Shown one piece after another: positions 39,535 through 48,880 of a DNA stretch of 64,000 nucleotides. Numbering within the stretch: position 1 is the stretch's first letter; each line of letters begins with the position of its first letter. The position numbers were made by a program, and so were the translations under genes. The notes below the pieces were generated by a model. That model was given only the letters and a program-made list of their open reading frames with translations. It was not told the DNA's origin and searched no databases. Source of the stretch: Streptomyces sannanensis (lineage in GTDB: Bacteria; Actinomycetota; Actinomycetes; Streptomycetales; Streptomycetaceae); the NCBI RefSeq assembly GCF_039536205.1, contig NZ_BAAAYL010000001.1, positions 3,224,001 to 3,288,000 of the forward strand, read 5' to 3'.

Positions 39535-39749
39535 GGGCAGCTCGCCAGAAACTCGCGGATGTCGGCGGCAAGATGGCGCATGCCCTCGCCGGCAGCGTGG
39601 ACCGTGGTGGCCTCGAAGTGCCATTCGTCGGATGGCGGATGGTCGTGAAGTCCCCACGTCAGGTGGACGTAGCCACCTGCGTGATGCTCCGCGGAGAGCG
39701 TCAGGTCGCATTCAAGCGATCGCTGCCCGCCGGCACCGTGCCCGCCGCC
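39531..39749 (-). pseudogene. C-terminal fragment of a small DUF6228-like protein
   Basis: The minus strand encodes SLECDLTLSAEHHAGGYVHL, followed by TWGLHDHPPSDEWHFEATTV and AAGEGMRHLAADIREFLASC before a stop. This looks like the C-terminal part of a DUF6228-type protein, a group often found as orphan immunity-like proteins. A stop codon lies at the 5' side with no usable start, so the gene is truncated. The family name is from memory and modest in confidence. Confidence 0.45.
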
Positions 39750-39761
39750 TCACCCGGGTCA

Positions 39762-40061
39762 TCAACCGGTGCATCCACCGCCCCGGACGGTACGGCCAGG
39801 GCCTCGGCGGAGCTCCGTCCGGGCGATCACCCGGCGCTCCAGCACCGCCTCCGCCTCCGCCTCGGCGAGTTCAGCAAGAACCCGTTCCGTCTCCGCCCGA
39901 ACCTCCTCGGCCCGCACCCGAGCAGCCGCCTCCCGCTCTTCCGGCAATCCCATCACCGATGTCACGGTCCACTCCACATCGCCGAGCCCGAACTGAACGC
40001 CCGAACCATTCCGCGCCCCCTTCGGAACCATGCCTGAGCAGCGGAAACTCAACGACCACAC
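39762..40061 (-). other. Possible small coiled-coil ORF or gene remnant
   Basis: A 99-codon frame contains VEWTVTSVMGLPEEREAAAR and a helical, Glu/Ala/Arg-rich stretch (AEEVRAETERVLAELAEAEA). If real, a start at the ATG near 39953 is as likely as 40061. Codon usage is partly gene-like, but there is no clear ribosome-binding site and both neighbours are fragments. I treat it as undecided. Confidence 0.3.
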
Positions 40062-40327
40062 CCGGAAAGACAGCGGCTTCTAACGCTGCAAGCTGACCAC
40101 CCCTTGAGGTCGAGCCCCAGGGGGCAAGTCGCGCACATTTACTGGATTGCGTTGATCATCCAGATTGATTGCGTGACTGGCGTCACCTTCCGGTCGTTCC
40201 AGAGGTGTACAGAGGTACGCCGGCTGTCCATGGCGTGGGGTCAGGAGCTTCGACAGGGCCCGACCGCGGGAACCCTCAGCGCGGACGTGCGGCACCCCGG
40301 ACAAGCGAATCAGTCGAGGTACCACCG

Positions 40328-41563
40328 ATGTCCCCCAGGCCAGCAACTTCTTCGCCTGCTGCGGCTGAAGAAGGAAGTAGAGCGGTTCGCAAACGGCTCT
40401 CGTGCACCCTCTATGCATATGCCTTCCTCGGGGACTTCATCCTGCTCTACCCGGTGTACGCGCTCCTGTTCACTGAGCACGGGCTCTCCGCTGCGGAGAT
40501 CTCCTCACTCTTCGTCATCTGGTCGGTCACCAGCTTCGTACTCGAAGTGCCCTTCGGCGTCTGGGCCGACATGGTCTCCAAGCGCCTTCTGCTCTGCGTC
40601 GCGCCCGTTCTGGTGGGTTGCGGCTTCGCGTTGTGGACCGTCCTTCCGTCGTTCCCTTCGTTCGCCGCCGGCTTCCTGCTCTGGGGTGCGGGCGGTGCTC
40701 TGCGCTCGGGCGCCCTGCAGGCCCTGGCCTATGAGGAACTGGAGCAAGCAGGTGCCCCGCACGCCTACGCCCGGGTCATGGGACGGGCCCAAGCCTTCGG
40801 GACGGCAGCGATAGCACTGGCCACCGCACTTGCCTCTCCGGTACTGACACTCGGTGGGTACGGTGCGCTGGGCTTCGCCAGTGTCACCGTCTGCGCGCTC
40901 GGCGTCGTGGCCGGGCGGGCCCTGCCCGAGACCGGCGGCAAGAGCACCTCGCCCCCCGACGCAGAGGATGATGCAGGGCCGATCGCCCTGTTGAAGCACG
41001 GTTTCACGGAGGTGCGCACCTCCCGTGCGGTGCTGGGCGCGCTGGTGCTCGCCTCGGTGGCGACCGGCGTGGAGGCCATCGATGAGTATCTCCCCCTGCT
41101 GGCCAAGGACATGGGCGCACCCGATGCGGTGGTACCTCTGCTACTGCTCGCCGTGATGGCGGGAATGGCCGTGGGGCAGTGGTGCGCGGAGCACGGTGAG
41201 GACCGTTGGCTCGGGCCGGTGCTGGCGGCGGGCGCGGTGCTCCTGGTTGTGGGTGCACTGTCGGGGCGCCCGGCCGGGATGTTCCCTATTGCCGCCGCCT
41301 TCGGTGCCTTCGAGTGGGTGCGGGTCCGCACCGACGCTCTGCTCCAGTCCAGAATCGGAGACCGAACCAGAGCGATGGTCAGCTCACTTGCGGGCCTGGG
41401 CATGGAGGTGGTGGCCGTGCTGGTCTATGCGAGCTATGCGCTGGGCTCGATCTGGTGGGGGCCAGGCCAGTTGTTGGCGTTGGCCGCTGTTCCGTACCTT
41501 CTGATCGCCATCGTTCTGATGTGCCGCCCCCGCGCCCCGCGAGCAAGGAGTCAGCACGAGTGA
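40328..41563 (+). CDS. MFS transporter
   Basis: The 411-residue protein has about 12 transmembrane helices, starting LYAYAFLGDFILLYPVYALL. Motif A is present as FGVWADMVSKRLLLCVAPVL. The set resembles small Streptomyces MFS proteins described as sugar or drug exporters; the substrate is unknown. The ATG at 40328 is preceded by GAGGTA; the upstream in-frame region has no features. It lies between gene fragments and the transposase remnant, just outside the core of the aminoglycoside cluster, and might export its product. Confidence 0.82.
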   Translation: MSPRPATSSPAAAEEGSRAVRKRLSCTLYAYAFLGDFILLYPVYALLFTEHGLSAAEISSLFVIWSVTSFVLEVPFGVWADMVSKRLLLCVAPVLVGCGFALWTVLPSFPSFAAGFLLWGAGGALRSGALQALAYEELEQAGAPHAYARVMGRAQAFGTAAIALATALASPVLTLGGYGALGFASVTVCALGVVAGRALPETGGKSTSPPDAEDDAGPIALLKHGFTEVRTSRAVLGALVLASVATGVEAIDEYLPLLAKDMGAPDAVVPLLLLAVMAGMAVGQWCAEHGEDRWLGPVLAAGAVLLVVGALSGRPAGMFPIAAAFGAFEWVRVRTDALLQSRIGDRTRAMVSSLAGLGMEVVAVLVYASYALGSIWWGPGQLLALAAVPYLLIAIVLMCRPRAPRARSQHE

Positions 41564-41946
41564 GACGCGGTGGGAGCGCAGGTCATCGGCGCGCAGGGCG
41601 CGCTGGCCGGCGAGTTCGCATCCGACGGTCACCTGGGTACTGCCGAGGCCGGCAACACCGCTCAGGTCGATCTTCCGGTCGACCTCGATCACCGTGCCGG
41701 GCCGCAGGGGGCCCAGCGCGGTGCAGCACGCCGGCCAGGCCGGTGGCCGCGACGACAGTCTCAAGCTCCACGGCCGGCGCTGAGGCCGGAAGCAGCATGG
41801 TGACGGGCGCCGCGGGCTCGGCCGCAATGGACGGTTCCTCCGTGGAGGCCGGAATGGCGACAACAGTTGGTTCCGGCGGCGGGTTCAGCCGGAACCGGCT
41901 GGCGGGGGTGGCCATGTCGAGGGCCTGGTGGGGCCTGGACGTGTTT
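41564..41946 (-). pseudogene. IS481-like transposase remnant (3' part, frameshifted)
   Basis: The minus strand encodes TSRPHQALDMATPASRF, the end of the IS481-type integrase core. Further on, in a different frame, it encodes GTVIEVDRKIDLSGVAGLGS and QVTVGCELAGQRALRADDL, the C-terminal beta-barrel typical of the same transposases. A frameshift near 41730 separates the two, and the catalytic DDE part upstream is gone. It is an insertion-sequence scar between the MFS gene and the cluster. Confidence 0.75.
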
Positions 41947-42135
41947 TAGGTGTGCACCCTACCCACCGCTGACCGGCTGCATCACGAGAACACACGACTT
42001 TGCAACACCCCTGCCGGAGGATCCGACGGACCGTCACGAAAGATCGAGGTTAAGCGGAATATCGGACTCCTCTCCAGATCGAACCGAACATGAGATATCG
42101 TGCTTCGATCCATGATCACATCGGCTGGGAGCACT

Positions 42136-42609
42136 GTGACTCATCAACACCCTGAACCAAGAGTTGTCCCCGGGTTACGGTTGAAGGTTGATAAATTAGC
42201 CCCACACATCAACAAGGCAATGGATGCCCTCGACTCGGCGGGCGAAGAGGTGAGTCTGGAACTCCCTCTCCTGGAATTGGTTCGCACTCGGGCATCCCAG
42301 ATCAATGGCTGCGCCTATTGCGTTGACGCGCACAGCAGGGACGCCCAGGATGGCGGCGAAAGCGAGCGGAGACTCTTCGCCCTTCCCGCCTGGCGCGAGG
42401 CGCCATTCTTCACCGCCCGCGAACGAGCGGCGCTCGAACTCACCGAAGCAGTCACGCAGTTGAACATCAGCCCGGTCAGTGACGAGGTTTACGCGGGTGC
42501 TGCCGCCCAGTTCACCGAAGTGGAACTGGCCGAGCTGATCTGGACGATCACGATCATCAACGCTTGGAATCGCGTCGCCGCCACAGCTCGCCCATGGCCC
42601 ATCGGCTGA
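42136..42609 (+). CDS. AhpD-like/carboxymuconolactone decarboxylase-family protein
   Basis: The 157-residue protein has the AhpD core with the redox/catalytic CxxC...H motif in QINGCAYCVDAHSRDA (about residues 56-71) and the family helices KAMDALDSAG and ELAELIWTITIINAWNRVA. Such proteins are alkylhydroperoxidase-like thiol reductases; in secondary-metabolite clusters their role is often unproven. The GTG at 42136 follows GGGAGC; an in-frame ATG at 42100 is less likely. Two TTA codons occur within the first 21 codons, so translation should depend on bldA. It starts the co-directional group of the cluster. Confidence 0.85.
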   Translation: MTHQHPEPRVVPGLRLKVDKLAPHINKAMDALDSAGEEVSLELPLLELVRTRASQINGCAYCVDAHSRDAQDGGESERRLFALPAWREAPFFTARERAALELTEAVTQLNISPVSDEVYAGAAAQFTEVELAELIWTITIINAWNRVAATARPWPIG

Positions 42610-42633
42610 GACTGTGCGCACCGCTATCTGCGT

Positions 42634-43524
42634 ATGGCTACGATGAAGGGACACATTCCACGCATGCCCTCGCGATCAAACTCCACACCCTCGGCAGAGG
42701 CGGACGAGAAGGCCAATGACGGCCTCGCCATATCCGAGGAATTCGTATTTGCGGACTTTGCCTCTCGCATGAAGCTCTCGGGTGCCGTCATTGCCGAGAT
42801 CGGCGGATCGTTCCCAGTCTCCATGCTCGAGGAACACGGCGTTGCCAGGTGGTATTCAATCGACCCCAACCGGGAAGCAGAAACAAGCGAATCGGGGATT
42901 CGCCAAGTTCTGACTGCCCGGGCGGAAGAAATTCCTCTGCCAGATGCCAGCGTCGATGCGGTATTCTCCTGCAACGCCTTTCAGTTCATTAACGTGCCCG
43001 AGGCTCTCGGCGAGACTCATCGTGTGCTGAAGCCCGGCGGCCTGCTGTACGCGCACTTCGGCCCCATCTGGAGCGCCGCCGACGGTCACCAACTGGAGTA
43101 CGTCCGTCACGGTGACCGCGATCTGGCTTTCTGGCGGGACACTCTGCTGCCGCCCTGGGCCCATCTGAGCTACACCCCGGCGGAACTGCGTGCGCTGCTG
43201 CGCAGCGGGCTGCCCGAGGACCTGGCCGACCTGCTGGTGTGGCACGTACACGAGAGCGACACCATCAACCGGATGTTCTTCGAGGACTATGTCGCCGCCG
43301 CCCTCGACAGCGGCCTGCGCTGGGGCACGGTGACGGCATCGGACTACCTGGACTACGAGATAGTCCCGCCCCGTTTCGATCCGGCCATCCTGCGCGAGGT
43401 GACTCGGGCCGACGTCTCCGCCGCCGTCTCCGAGCGCCGTGGGCGTCCCACCCAGATCGGTCCACGCGACGTACTGATGATTCTGCGGAAAGACTCCGCC
43501 CCGGCCGTCGATCTCAACGCGTGA
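42634..43524 (+). CDS. SAM-dependent methyltransferase (class I)
   Basis: The roughly 290-residue protein has a Rossmann methyltransferase core: AVIAEIGGSFPVSMLEEHG (motif I region), RAEEIPLPDASVDAVFSCNA and HRVLKPGGLLYAHFGPIW. The C-terminal part is helical and probably holds the acceptor site. The product family of the cluster suggests N-, O- or C-methylation of an aminoglycoside intermediate; the position cannot be inferred. Three in-frame ATGs near the start (42634, 42643, 42664) leave the N-terminus uncertain. The aminotransferase gene follows after 8 bases with GAGGAG in between, so they form an operon. Confidence 0.82.
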   Translation: MATMKGHIPRMPSRSNSTPSAEADEKANDGLAISEEFVFADFASRMKLSGAVIAEIGGSFPVSMLEEHGVARWYSIDPNREAETSESGIRQVLTARAEEIPLPDASVDAVFSCNAFQFINVPEALGETHRVLKPGGLLYAHFGPIWSAADGHQLEYVRHGDRDLAFWRDTLLPPWAHLSYTPAELRALLRSGLPEDLADLLVWHVHESDTINRMFFEDYVAAALDSGLRWGTVTASDYLDYEIVPPRFDPAILREVTRADVSAAVSERRGRPTQIGPRDVLMILRKDSAPAVDLNA

Positions 43525-43532
43525 GGAGCCCA

Positions 43533-44807
43533 ATGTCCAAGCTTGCCATTCACGGCGGTGACCCGGTCCGCGGCCAGCACAGGGCCTGGCCGAGCTGGCC
43601 CCAGTACGACGAGGCCACCGAACGGGCACTGATAGCCGCTCTCCGGTCCCGCCGTTGGGGCCTGAGCTGGCCCAGCGACGGCACCCAGGCGCGTGAGCGC
43701 CGCTTCGCCGCGGAGTTCGCCCGGTACAACGACGTGCCCTACTGCGTCAGCGTCGACCACGGCTCCAGCGCCCTCCTGGTCGCACTGGAGGCGCTGGACA
43801 TCGGCCCCGGTGACGAGGTCATCGTTCCCGTGATGACCTGGGTGGCGCCGGTCTCCACGGTGCTGCGTGTCGGGGCACTGCCGGTCGTCGTCGATGTCGA
43901 CCCGGAGACTGGATGCATCACGCCCGAAGCGATCAAAGCTGCGCTCTCGGACAAGACCAAGGCCGTGATCACCGTGCATCTCGCGGCCACGATCGCGGAC
44001 CTCGACGGGATCACAGAGGTCGTCGAGGAGGCCGGCATCTCCCTCATCGAGGACTGCGCGCAGGCCCACGGAGCCAGGTGGCGCGGCCGTGCCGTCGGTA
44101 GTTTCGGAGCTCTGGGGGCCTTCAGCTTCCAGAACGGCAAGGTCCTCACGGGTGGCGAAGGCGGCGCCGTGGTCACCTCCGACGAGCGCCTCTATCACCG
44201 GGTCCAACAGCTGCGGGCCGACTCCCGCAAGTACCCGGACAGCGACGTCGTGCCCGGCGGCCATGAGCTCGAAGAAGTCGGCGAAGTGATGGGCGGCAAC
44301 TACTGCATGTCGGAGCTGTCCGCCGGCGTCCTGCTCGACCAGCTTCCAAGACTCGACGCTCAGCACGAGCACCGCGAGAAGGTAGCGGCGGAACTTGAGG
44401 CTGGGCTCGCCCAACTGGGAGACTTCGGCCCGATCCCGTTGCCGAAGCAGGCCGACAAACGCTCCATTTACGAGTACGGTGTCCGGTTCCGCCCTGGAAC
44501 GTTCGGAAACGTATCGGCCCAACGCATTGCCGATGCGGTCAGCGCGGAGCTGAACATGGCCTGGTGGCCGCCGGACCTGCCACTGCACCGCAGCGTGATG
44601 CTGCACCCGCACACCAAGCGGCGGTTCGCCCCCGTCTGGACCGAGGAAGGGCGCCGTCGGGCGCTCGGCCGCACGTACGAGGGAGCGGAGCAATACCGGG
44701 ACACCACCCTCGTCTTCCACCATCAGGCGCTGCTCGGTGACACCTCGGACGCCCAGGACATGCTCCGCGCGCTGGAGAAGGTGCGGGCTCTCAGTCACCA
44801 GCTTTGA
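43533..44807 (+). CDS. L-glutamine:2-deoxy-scyllo-inosose aminotransferase (BtrS/NeoB family)
   Basis: The 424-residue DegT/DnrJ/EryC1-fold enzyme matches BtrS along its length. It has VPYCVSVDHGSSALLVALEA, GDEVIVPVMTWVAPVSTVLR, the PLP-lysine segment QNGKVLTGGEGGAVV, and the substrate-binding segment NYCMSELSAGVLLDQLP. In 2-DOS pathways this PLP enzyme acts twice, aminating 2-deoxy-scyllo-inosose at C1 and the later ketone at C3, using glutamine. The ATG at 43533 follows GAGGAG. Full length is normal for the family. With the DOI synthase, zinc dehydrogenase and glycosyltransferase nearby, the function is strongly supported by context. Confidence 0.92.
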   Translation: MSKLAIHGGDPVRGQHRAWPSWPQYDEATERALIAALRSRRWGLSWPSDGTQARERRFAAEFARYNDVPYCVSVDHGSSALLVALEALDIGPGDEVIVPVMTWVAPVSTVLRVGALPVVVDVDPETGCITPEAIKAALSDKTKAVITVHLAATIADLDGITEVVEEAGISLIEDCAQAHGARWRGRAVGSFGALGAFSFQNGKVLTGGEGGAVVTSDERLYHRVQQLRADSRKYPDSDVVPGGHELEEVGEVMGGNYCMSELSAGVLLDQLPRLDAQHEHREKVAAELEAGLAQLGDFGPIPLPKQADKRSIYEYGVRFRPGTFGNVSAQRIADAVSAELNMAWWPPDLPLHRSVMLHPHTKRRFAPVWTEEGRRRALGRTYEGAEQYRDTTLVFHHQALLGDTSDAQDMLRALEKVRALSHQL

Positions 44808-44818
44808 ATCCTCGGCGC

Positions 44819-44868
44819 GCCCGGTGCCGTCCACCGCAGATCTGCATCTCTCGGGGACGGCGCCGGGC
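44819..44868. terminator. Bidirectional terminator between aminotransferase and MFS exporter
   Basis: GCCCGGTGCCGTCC (44819-44832) pairs with GGACGGCGCCGGGC (44855-44868) with one G:U-type mismatch. It separates two convergent genes. Confidence 0.7.
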
Positions 44869-44886
44869 ACGAGGACCGCGCGCCGG

Positions 44887-46371
44887 CTAGCTCCGGTCGG
44901 CTGCTGCCGTCTCAGGCTCCCCGGACTCGGACCCGGTGGCCTGCGGGTTGGCCGTGGCGGCACGGCGCGGCCGCAGCACGGTGAGGGCAACGGCCAGACA
45001 GCCCAGGAGGAAGCACACGGTGATACCGAAGGCGAGCCGGTATCCACCGGTCAAGGCCTCCTGCCGGCTCTCGCCCTTGGCCAGCAGATCAGCGGTGCGG
45101 GATGTGGAGGACGCGGCCAGGATGGCAACTCCCAGCGCGCCACCGAACTGTTGCATCGTGCTGACCAGACCACCGGCCAGCCCCGCGTCGGCAGGTGGGG
45201 CGTCCTCCATGGCCAGCGCGGTGAGCGCCGGCATCACCAGACCACCACCAGCACCGAGCAGCAGCATCGCGGGAAGGAAGTCCACCAGGAACGTCCCGTC
45301 CACGGGGAGGCGAGTCAGCAGCGCCAGGCCGCCGGCGACGGGCACCAGGCCGACCAACAGCATCATGCGGTTACCGAAGCGCGCATTGAGCTTTGCCGCG
45401 AAGCCGAGCGAGACGAAAGCCGTCACGAGTGACATGGGAAGAAAGACGAGGCCGATCTTCAACGGGTCGTAACCGAGCACCAGTTGGAGGTAAAGCGCAC
45501 CGACGAAGAACATGCTGAACGCGGAAGCCACATACAGCCCCTGGACAGCGTTGGCGCCGGACAACTGGCGGGACTTGAACAGCCGCAGGGGAAGGAGGGG
45601 GTGGGCAGCCTTGGACTCGCGCACGACGAAAGCAGCGAGCAGGAGGAGCGCAACGGCACCGAAGCCGAGAGTGTGTGCGGAGATCCAGCCGTGCTCCGCC
45701 ACCTTGGCGATGGTGTAGATACCAAACATCAGACCTGAGGCCATCAGGACGGCACCGAGGAAGTCGGTCCGCCGGTCGACTCCCGGGCCGCGGTCGTCCT
45801 CCAAGACCCGCAGGGCGATCACGAGAGCGGCGACGCCGATGGGAAGGTTAATGAAGAAGATCCATCGCCAGCTCAGGGCTTCGGTGAGAAATCCGCCGAG
45901 AACCAGGCCGACGGATCCGGCGCCGGTGAGCACGAACCCAAATATTCCGAACGCTTTTCCAAGTTCCCTGGGATCGGAGAACAACGACACCAGTTTCCCG
46001 AGGATCACTCCGGTAGCCAGCGCTCCGCCGACACCTTGAATGAAACGGGAAGCAATGAGCGACGCCTGATCGGTGGAAAGTCCGCAGAGCGCCGACGCAA
46101 TGGTGAACATCACCAGGCCAATGAGGAACATGCGCTTGCGGCCTATGAGATCCCCGAGTCGCCCCGAAAGTAACAGGAGGCTACCGAAGGGGATGACGAA
46201 GGCGTTCACCACCCAGGCCAAGTCATCCTGAGTGAACTCGAGTTCCTGCTGCAGCGTAGGGAGGGCAACATTGACCACGGTTCCGTCGGTAATGACCATA
46301 AACATGCCCGTACAGAGCACGCCGAAGCCCAGCCAGCGGGAGTTGGTTCCTGCTGAAGCGGAGAGGGTCAC
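44887..46371 (-). CDS. MFS exporter, DHA2 (14-TM) family
   Basis: The 494-residue transporter has about 14 transmembrane helices with a DHA2 start (LGFGVLCTGMFMVITDGTVV), motif A (SGRLGDLIGRKRMFLIGLV) and motif C-like LTGAGSVGLVLGGFL. In this cluster it is the best candidate for product export and self-protection. The GTG at 46371 is chosen because GGAGG lies eight bases upstream; the longer reading from 46398 contains that site. It is divergent from the radical SAM gene and shares its 250-base promoter region. Confidence 0.88.
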   Translation of the reverse strand: MTLSASAGTNSRWLGFGVLCTGMFMVITDGTVVNVALPTLQQELEFTQDDLAWVVNAFVIPFGSLLLLSGRLGDLIGRKRMFLIGLVMFTIASALCGLSTDQASLIASRFIQGVGGALATGVILGKLVSLFSDPRELGKAFGIFGFVLTGAGSVGLVLGGFLTEALSWRWIFFINLPIGVAALVIALRVLEDDRGPGVDRRTDFLGAVLMASGLMFGIYTIAKVAEHGWISAHTLGFGAVALLLLAAFVVRESKAAHPLLPLRLFKSRQLSGANAVQGLYVASAFSMFFVGALYLQLVLGYDPLKIGLVFLPMSLVTAFVSLGFAAKLNARFGNRMMLLVGLVPVAGGLALLTRLPVDGTFLVDFLPAMLLLGAGGGLVMPALTALAMEDAPPADAGLAGGLVSTMQQFGGALGVAILAASSTSRTADLLAKGESRQEALTGGYRLAFGITVCFLLGCLAVALTVLRPRRAATANPQATGSESGEPETAAADRS

Positions 46372-46618
46372 GCGGATTACCTCCAAACATATGTTCACGT
46401 AGGGGTGTTGCGGGCTATGGTCACACTAGTGGCAAATGGCAGCTGCCGGTAGCCCTCTTTCCGCCCTTCACGTGTCACGGAATAACGCGAAACCTCCGCG
46501 TCCAAGCAATGACCGTCCCCTTCGCGGTATATGGGTGCGCCGTCTCATCCACCCCGCACCCTCAGTCATCAGCAACGGACTTCGGCCGCTACCACTCTCA
46601 TTCACCCGAGATAGGTAA
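46372..46618. promoter_or_regulatory. Divergent promoter region in cluster
   Basis: This 247-base, lower-GC spacer lies between the divergent MFS exporter and radical SAM genes and must hold both promoters. No convincing dyad or consensus promoter was found. Confidence 0.45.
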
Positions 46619-47602
46619 ATGATGGATAAGAATGGTTCCGCCATCCCCATTTGGGACCGGTTCCCCAGTCATGAACGCTTAGCCGTCAACTTCACACTCA
46701 CCTGCAATCTCGCCTGCGCCCACTGCATAGTGGAATCCAGCCCTCAGCGCACCGAACGCCTCACCCCAGATGAAGTCAAGTCCGCCCTCACCACTGCAAA
46801 GAGTAGCGGAAAGAAGCACGTCACTTTCAGCGGTGGCGAGGTGTTCCTCTTCCACAAGGACATGACTGAGGTAATCGCCTTCGCACGTAGCCACGGCTAC
46901 GTCGTGGATGTCGAGACCAACGGCTTCTGGGCCCGGAACGACACCATGGCGCGGGACCGGCTGGCCCCGTTCGTCGAGGCCGGCATCTCCGGCCTGTCGG
47001 TGAGTGCCGATGCCTACCACGTGCATTACTTCCCAGTGGAGCGGGCCATCAACGCCGTGCGAGCCGGTCGCTCATACGGTCTGCTCACCGAAATCAACTT
47101 CTGCCCGTCCACCGAGCAGGAGACAGATGCGCAGATCATCGCCGCGTTGGAGGAGGCAAACGAACCGTTCATCCACAACGAACTGCTGATCCGCGGGCGC
47201 GGCAAGGACCTCATCCAACTGGGAGACGGGCGTCCGGTCACCGAACTGCCGGACTGCGACAGCCTCACCACCACCGTGCATGCCACCGGTGATGTCTACG
47301 CCTGTTGCGAGCTCGACATCAGCACCGACGCGATGAAGCGCACGCCTGTATTCCTCGGCCCCATCCAGTCGGCCCCGGCAGAAATGGCGAAGCAGCAGCG
47401 ACGGGAGGCCTTGGTGCAGGAGTTCTACAACCCGGACTCCCCCATCTATTTCCGGAAGATGATCGACAGCCACCCCTTGTTCACGGAATTGGGCACTGAT
47501 CGCTACCAGAGCATCTGCGATCTCTGCATGAAGGCACTGGGCGATCCGAAGCGAATCGACTCCTTACTCGAGATGTTAAATGAAAGGTCAGCCACCCCAT
47601 GA
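46619..47602 (+). CDS. Radical SAM enzyme with auxiliary-cluster cysteines (BtrN-like layout)
   Basis: The 327-residue protein has the radical SAM cluster motif CNLACAHC (Cys29, 33, 36) in NFTLTCNLACAHCIVES, and the SAM-binding HVTFSGGEVFLFHKD. In the C-terminal part are Cys213, Cys229/230, Cys300 and Cys303 (DCDS, YACCEL, ICDLCMK). Their spacing is similar to the twitch domain of the butirosin enzyme BtrN, which oxidises 2-deoxy-scyllo-inosamine. It may oxidise or deoxygenate the aminocyclitol or a sugar. Three TTA codons (46679, 47564, 47576) imply bldA dependence. The stop codon overlaps the glycosyltransferase start (ATGA), so the two are co-translated. Confidence 0.85.
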   Translation: MMDKNGSAIPIWDRFPSHERLAVNFTLTCNLACAHCIVESSPQRTERLTPDEVKSALTTAKSSGKKHVTFSGGEVFLFHKDMTEVIAFARSHGYVVDVETNGFWARNDTMARDRLAPFVEAGISGLSVSADAYHVHYFPVERAINAVRAGRSYGLLTEINFCPSTEQETDAQIIAALEEANEPFIHNELLIRGRGKDLIQLGDGRPVTELPDCDSLTTTVHATGDVYACCELDISTDAMKRTPVFLGPIQSAPAEMAKQQRREALVQEFYNPDSPIYFRKMIDSHPLFTELGTDRYQSICDLCMKALGDPKRIDSLLEMLNERSATP

Positions 47603-48873
47603 CCAAAGCGAACAAGCAGGACCGCCCGCTCCGCGTACTGAGGCTGACTCCGCACTACTACTGGCCGCAGCTCGCGAAGACGTCCTGGCCAGTCAAGTTC
47701 GATGCCATCGGAGGAATGCAGTCGCAGATAACGCGGCTGACCCAGGCACTGGATGCCGAAGGCATCGAACAGACCGTGCTGACCCTTCAACTCCCGGGCG
47801 CCCCGCGACGCTGGCAGGTATCGGACCGTACCGAAGTCCTCGGAGTCCGGGTGCCCGTCCTCCCGCTGCGTTCACGCATCCGAGGCATGGTCGATCTGAA
47901 CCTCTCCTGGGCGCTCGGGGTGCTGCGCCATCTGTTGCGCACCCGCCGCCGGCCGGACGTACTGCACGTCCACTGCAGCGGCGTGATCATTCCGCCATTG
48001 CTCGGCTGGGCGCTATGCCGCCTACTGCGGGTTCCGCTGGTCCTTACCGTGCACTGCTCGATCATCGTCACCTACCACCCGATGAACAGGCTCGACGGCC
48101 TCCTGCAGCCGTTCGCCCGCTGGGTTGAGCAGCGGGCCATCCGGGCGGCCGCGCGCACCATCACCCTGACGCCCCGCACCATTCCGACGCTGAAGAAACG
48201 CAGCCGCCGGAGCGACGACGCCTTCGCGGTACTGCCCGACGTCATCGATGCCGAAGCCTTCGCCGCCCGCGCCACACCGGAAGCCATCGAGGCGGTCAGA
48301 CGCCGCTGGGACCTCCCGGCCGACAAGGCCACGGTCGGCTACGTCGGCCGCCTGGCGAGGGAGAAGGGCTGGCCGATCATTCTCGACATAGCCGAGGAGC
48401 TGCTTGACGAGCCCATCCACTGGCTGATCTGCGGCGACGGCAATGAGCGCGACCTGTTCGAACAGGACGTCGCCCGCCGGGGGCTGGGCGACCGGGTGAC
48501 CGTCACCGGCTATGTGCCGAACGAAGAGATACCTGCCGTGATGAAGGCCATGGATCTGATGCTGATGGCCCCGATCCACGAGGAATTCGGCAGCGTCATG
48601 CTGGAGGCCATGGCGGTCAAGCTGCCGATCATCGCGGTGGGTGTGGGTGGTGTGGCGAACGTATTGGAGGACGGCGCTCTCGGCTGGCTCGTGCCCGAGC
48701 GCACACCCGAAGCGTTCGCTGAGGGGATCCGAAAGGCCATGGCCGACCCGGAGTGGCGGAACACCGCCGCCGAGCAGGCCGCCACAGCGGTGCGGGCCCG
48801 GTACGACCTCGGCGCGGTCGCCCGGGACACGGCAGAACTGTACCGAGCGGTCGTCAGGAACGACGGCGCCTGA
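47599..48873 (+). CDS. GT4 glycosyltransferase for 2-DOS glycosylation (NeoM/BtrM/KanM1 family)
   Basis: The 424-residue GT-B enzyme opens with RVLRLTPHYYWPQ and KFDAIGGMQSQITRLTQAL, which is the characteristic start of the UDP-GlcNAc:2-deoxystreptamine transferases. It contains VLTVHCSIIVTYHPMNRLDG, and its nucleotide-sugar site includes GYVGRLAREKGWPIILDIAE and HEEFGSVMLEAMAVKLP (E-x7-E). Family members attach GlcNAc or glucose to C4 of 2-DOS, making N-acetylparomamine or an analogue. The start overlaps the radical SAM stop. It is cytoplasmic, with no membrane segments. Confidence 0.92.
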   Translation: MTKANKQDRPLRVLRLTPHYYWPQLAKTSWPVKFDAIGGMQSQITRLTQALDAEGIEQTVLTLQLPGAPRRWQVSDRTEVLGVRVPVLPLRSRIRGMVDLNLSWALGVLRHLLRTRRRPDVLHVHCSGVIIPPLLGWALCRLLRVPLVLTVHCSIIVTYHPMNRLDGLLQPFARWVEQRAIRAAARTITLTPRTIPTLKKRSRRSDDAFAVLPDVIDAEAFAARATPEAIEAVRRRWDLPADKATVGYVGRLAREKGWPIILDIAEELLDEPIHWLICGDGNERDLFEQDVARRGLGDRVTVTGYVPNEEIPAVMKAMDLMLMAPIHEEFGSVMLEAMAVKLPIIAVGVGGVANVLEDGALGWLVPERTPEAFAEGIRKAMADPEWRNTAAEQAATAVRARYDLGAVARDTAELYRAVVRNDGA

Positions 48874-48880
48874 AGAGGCC

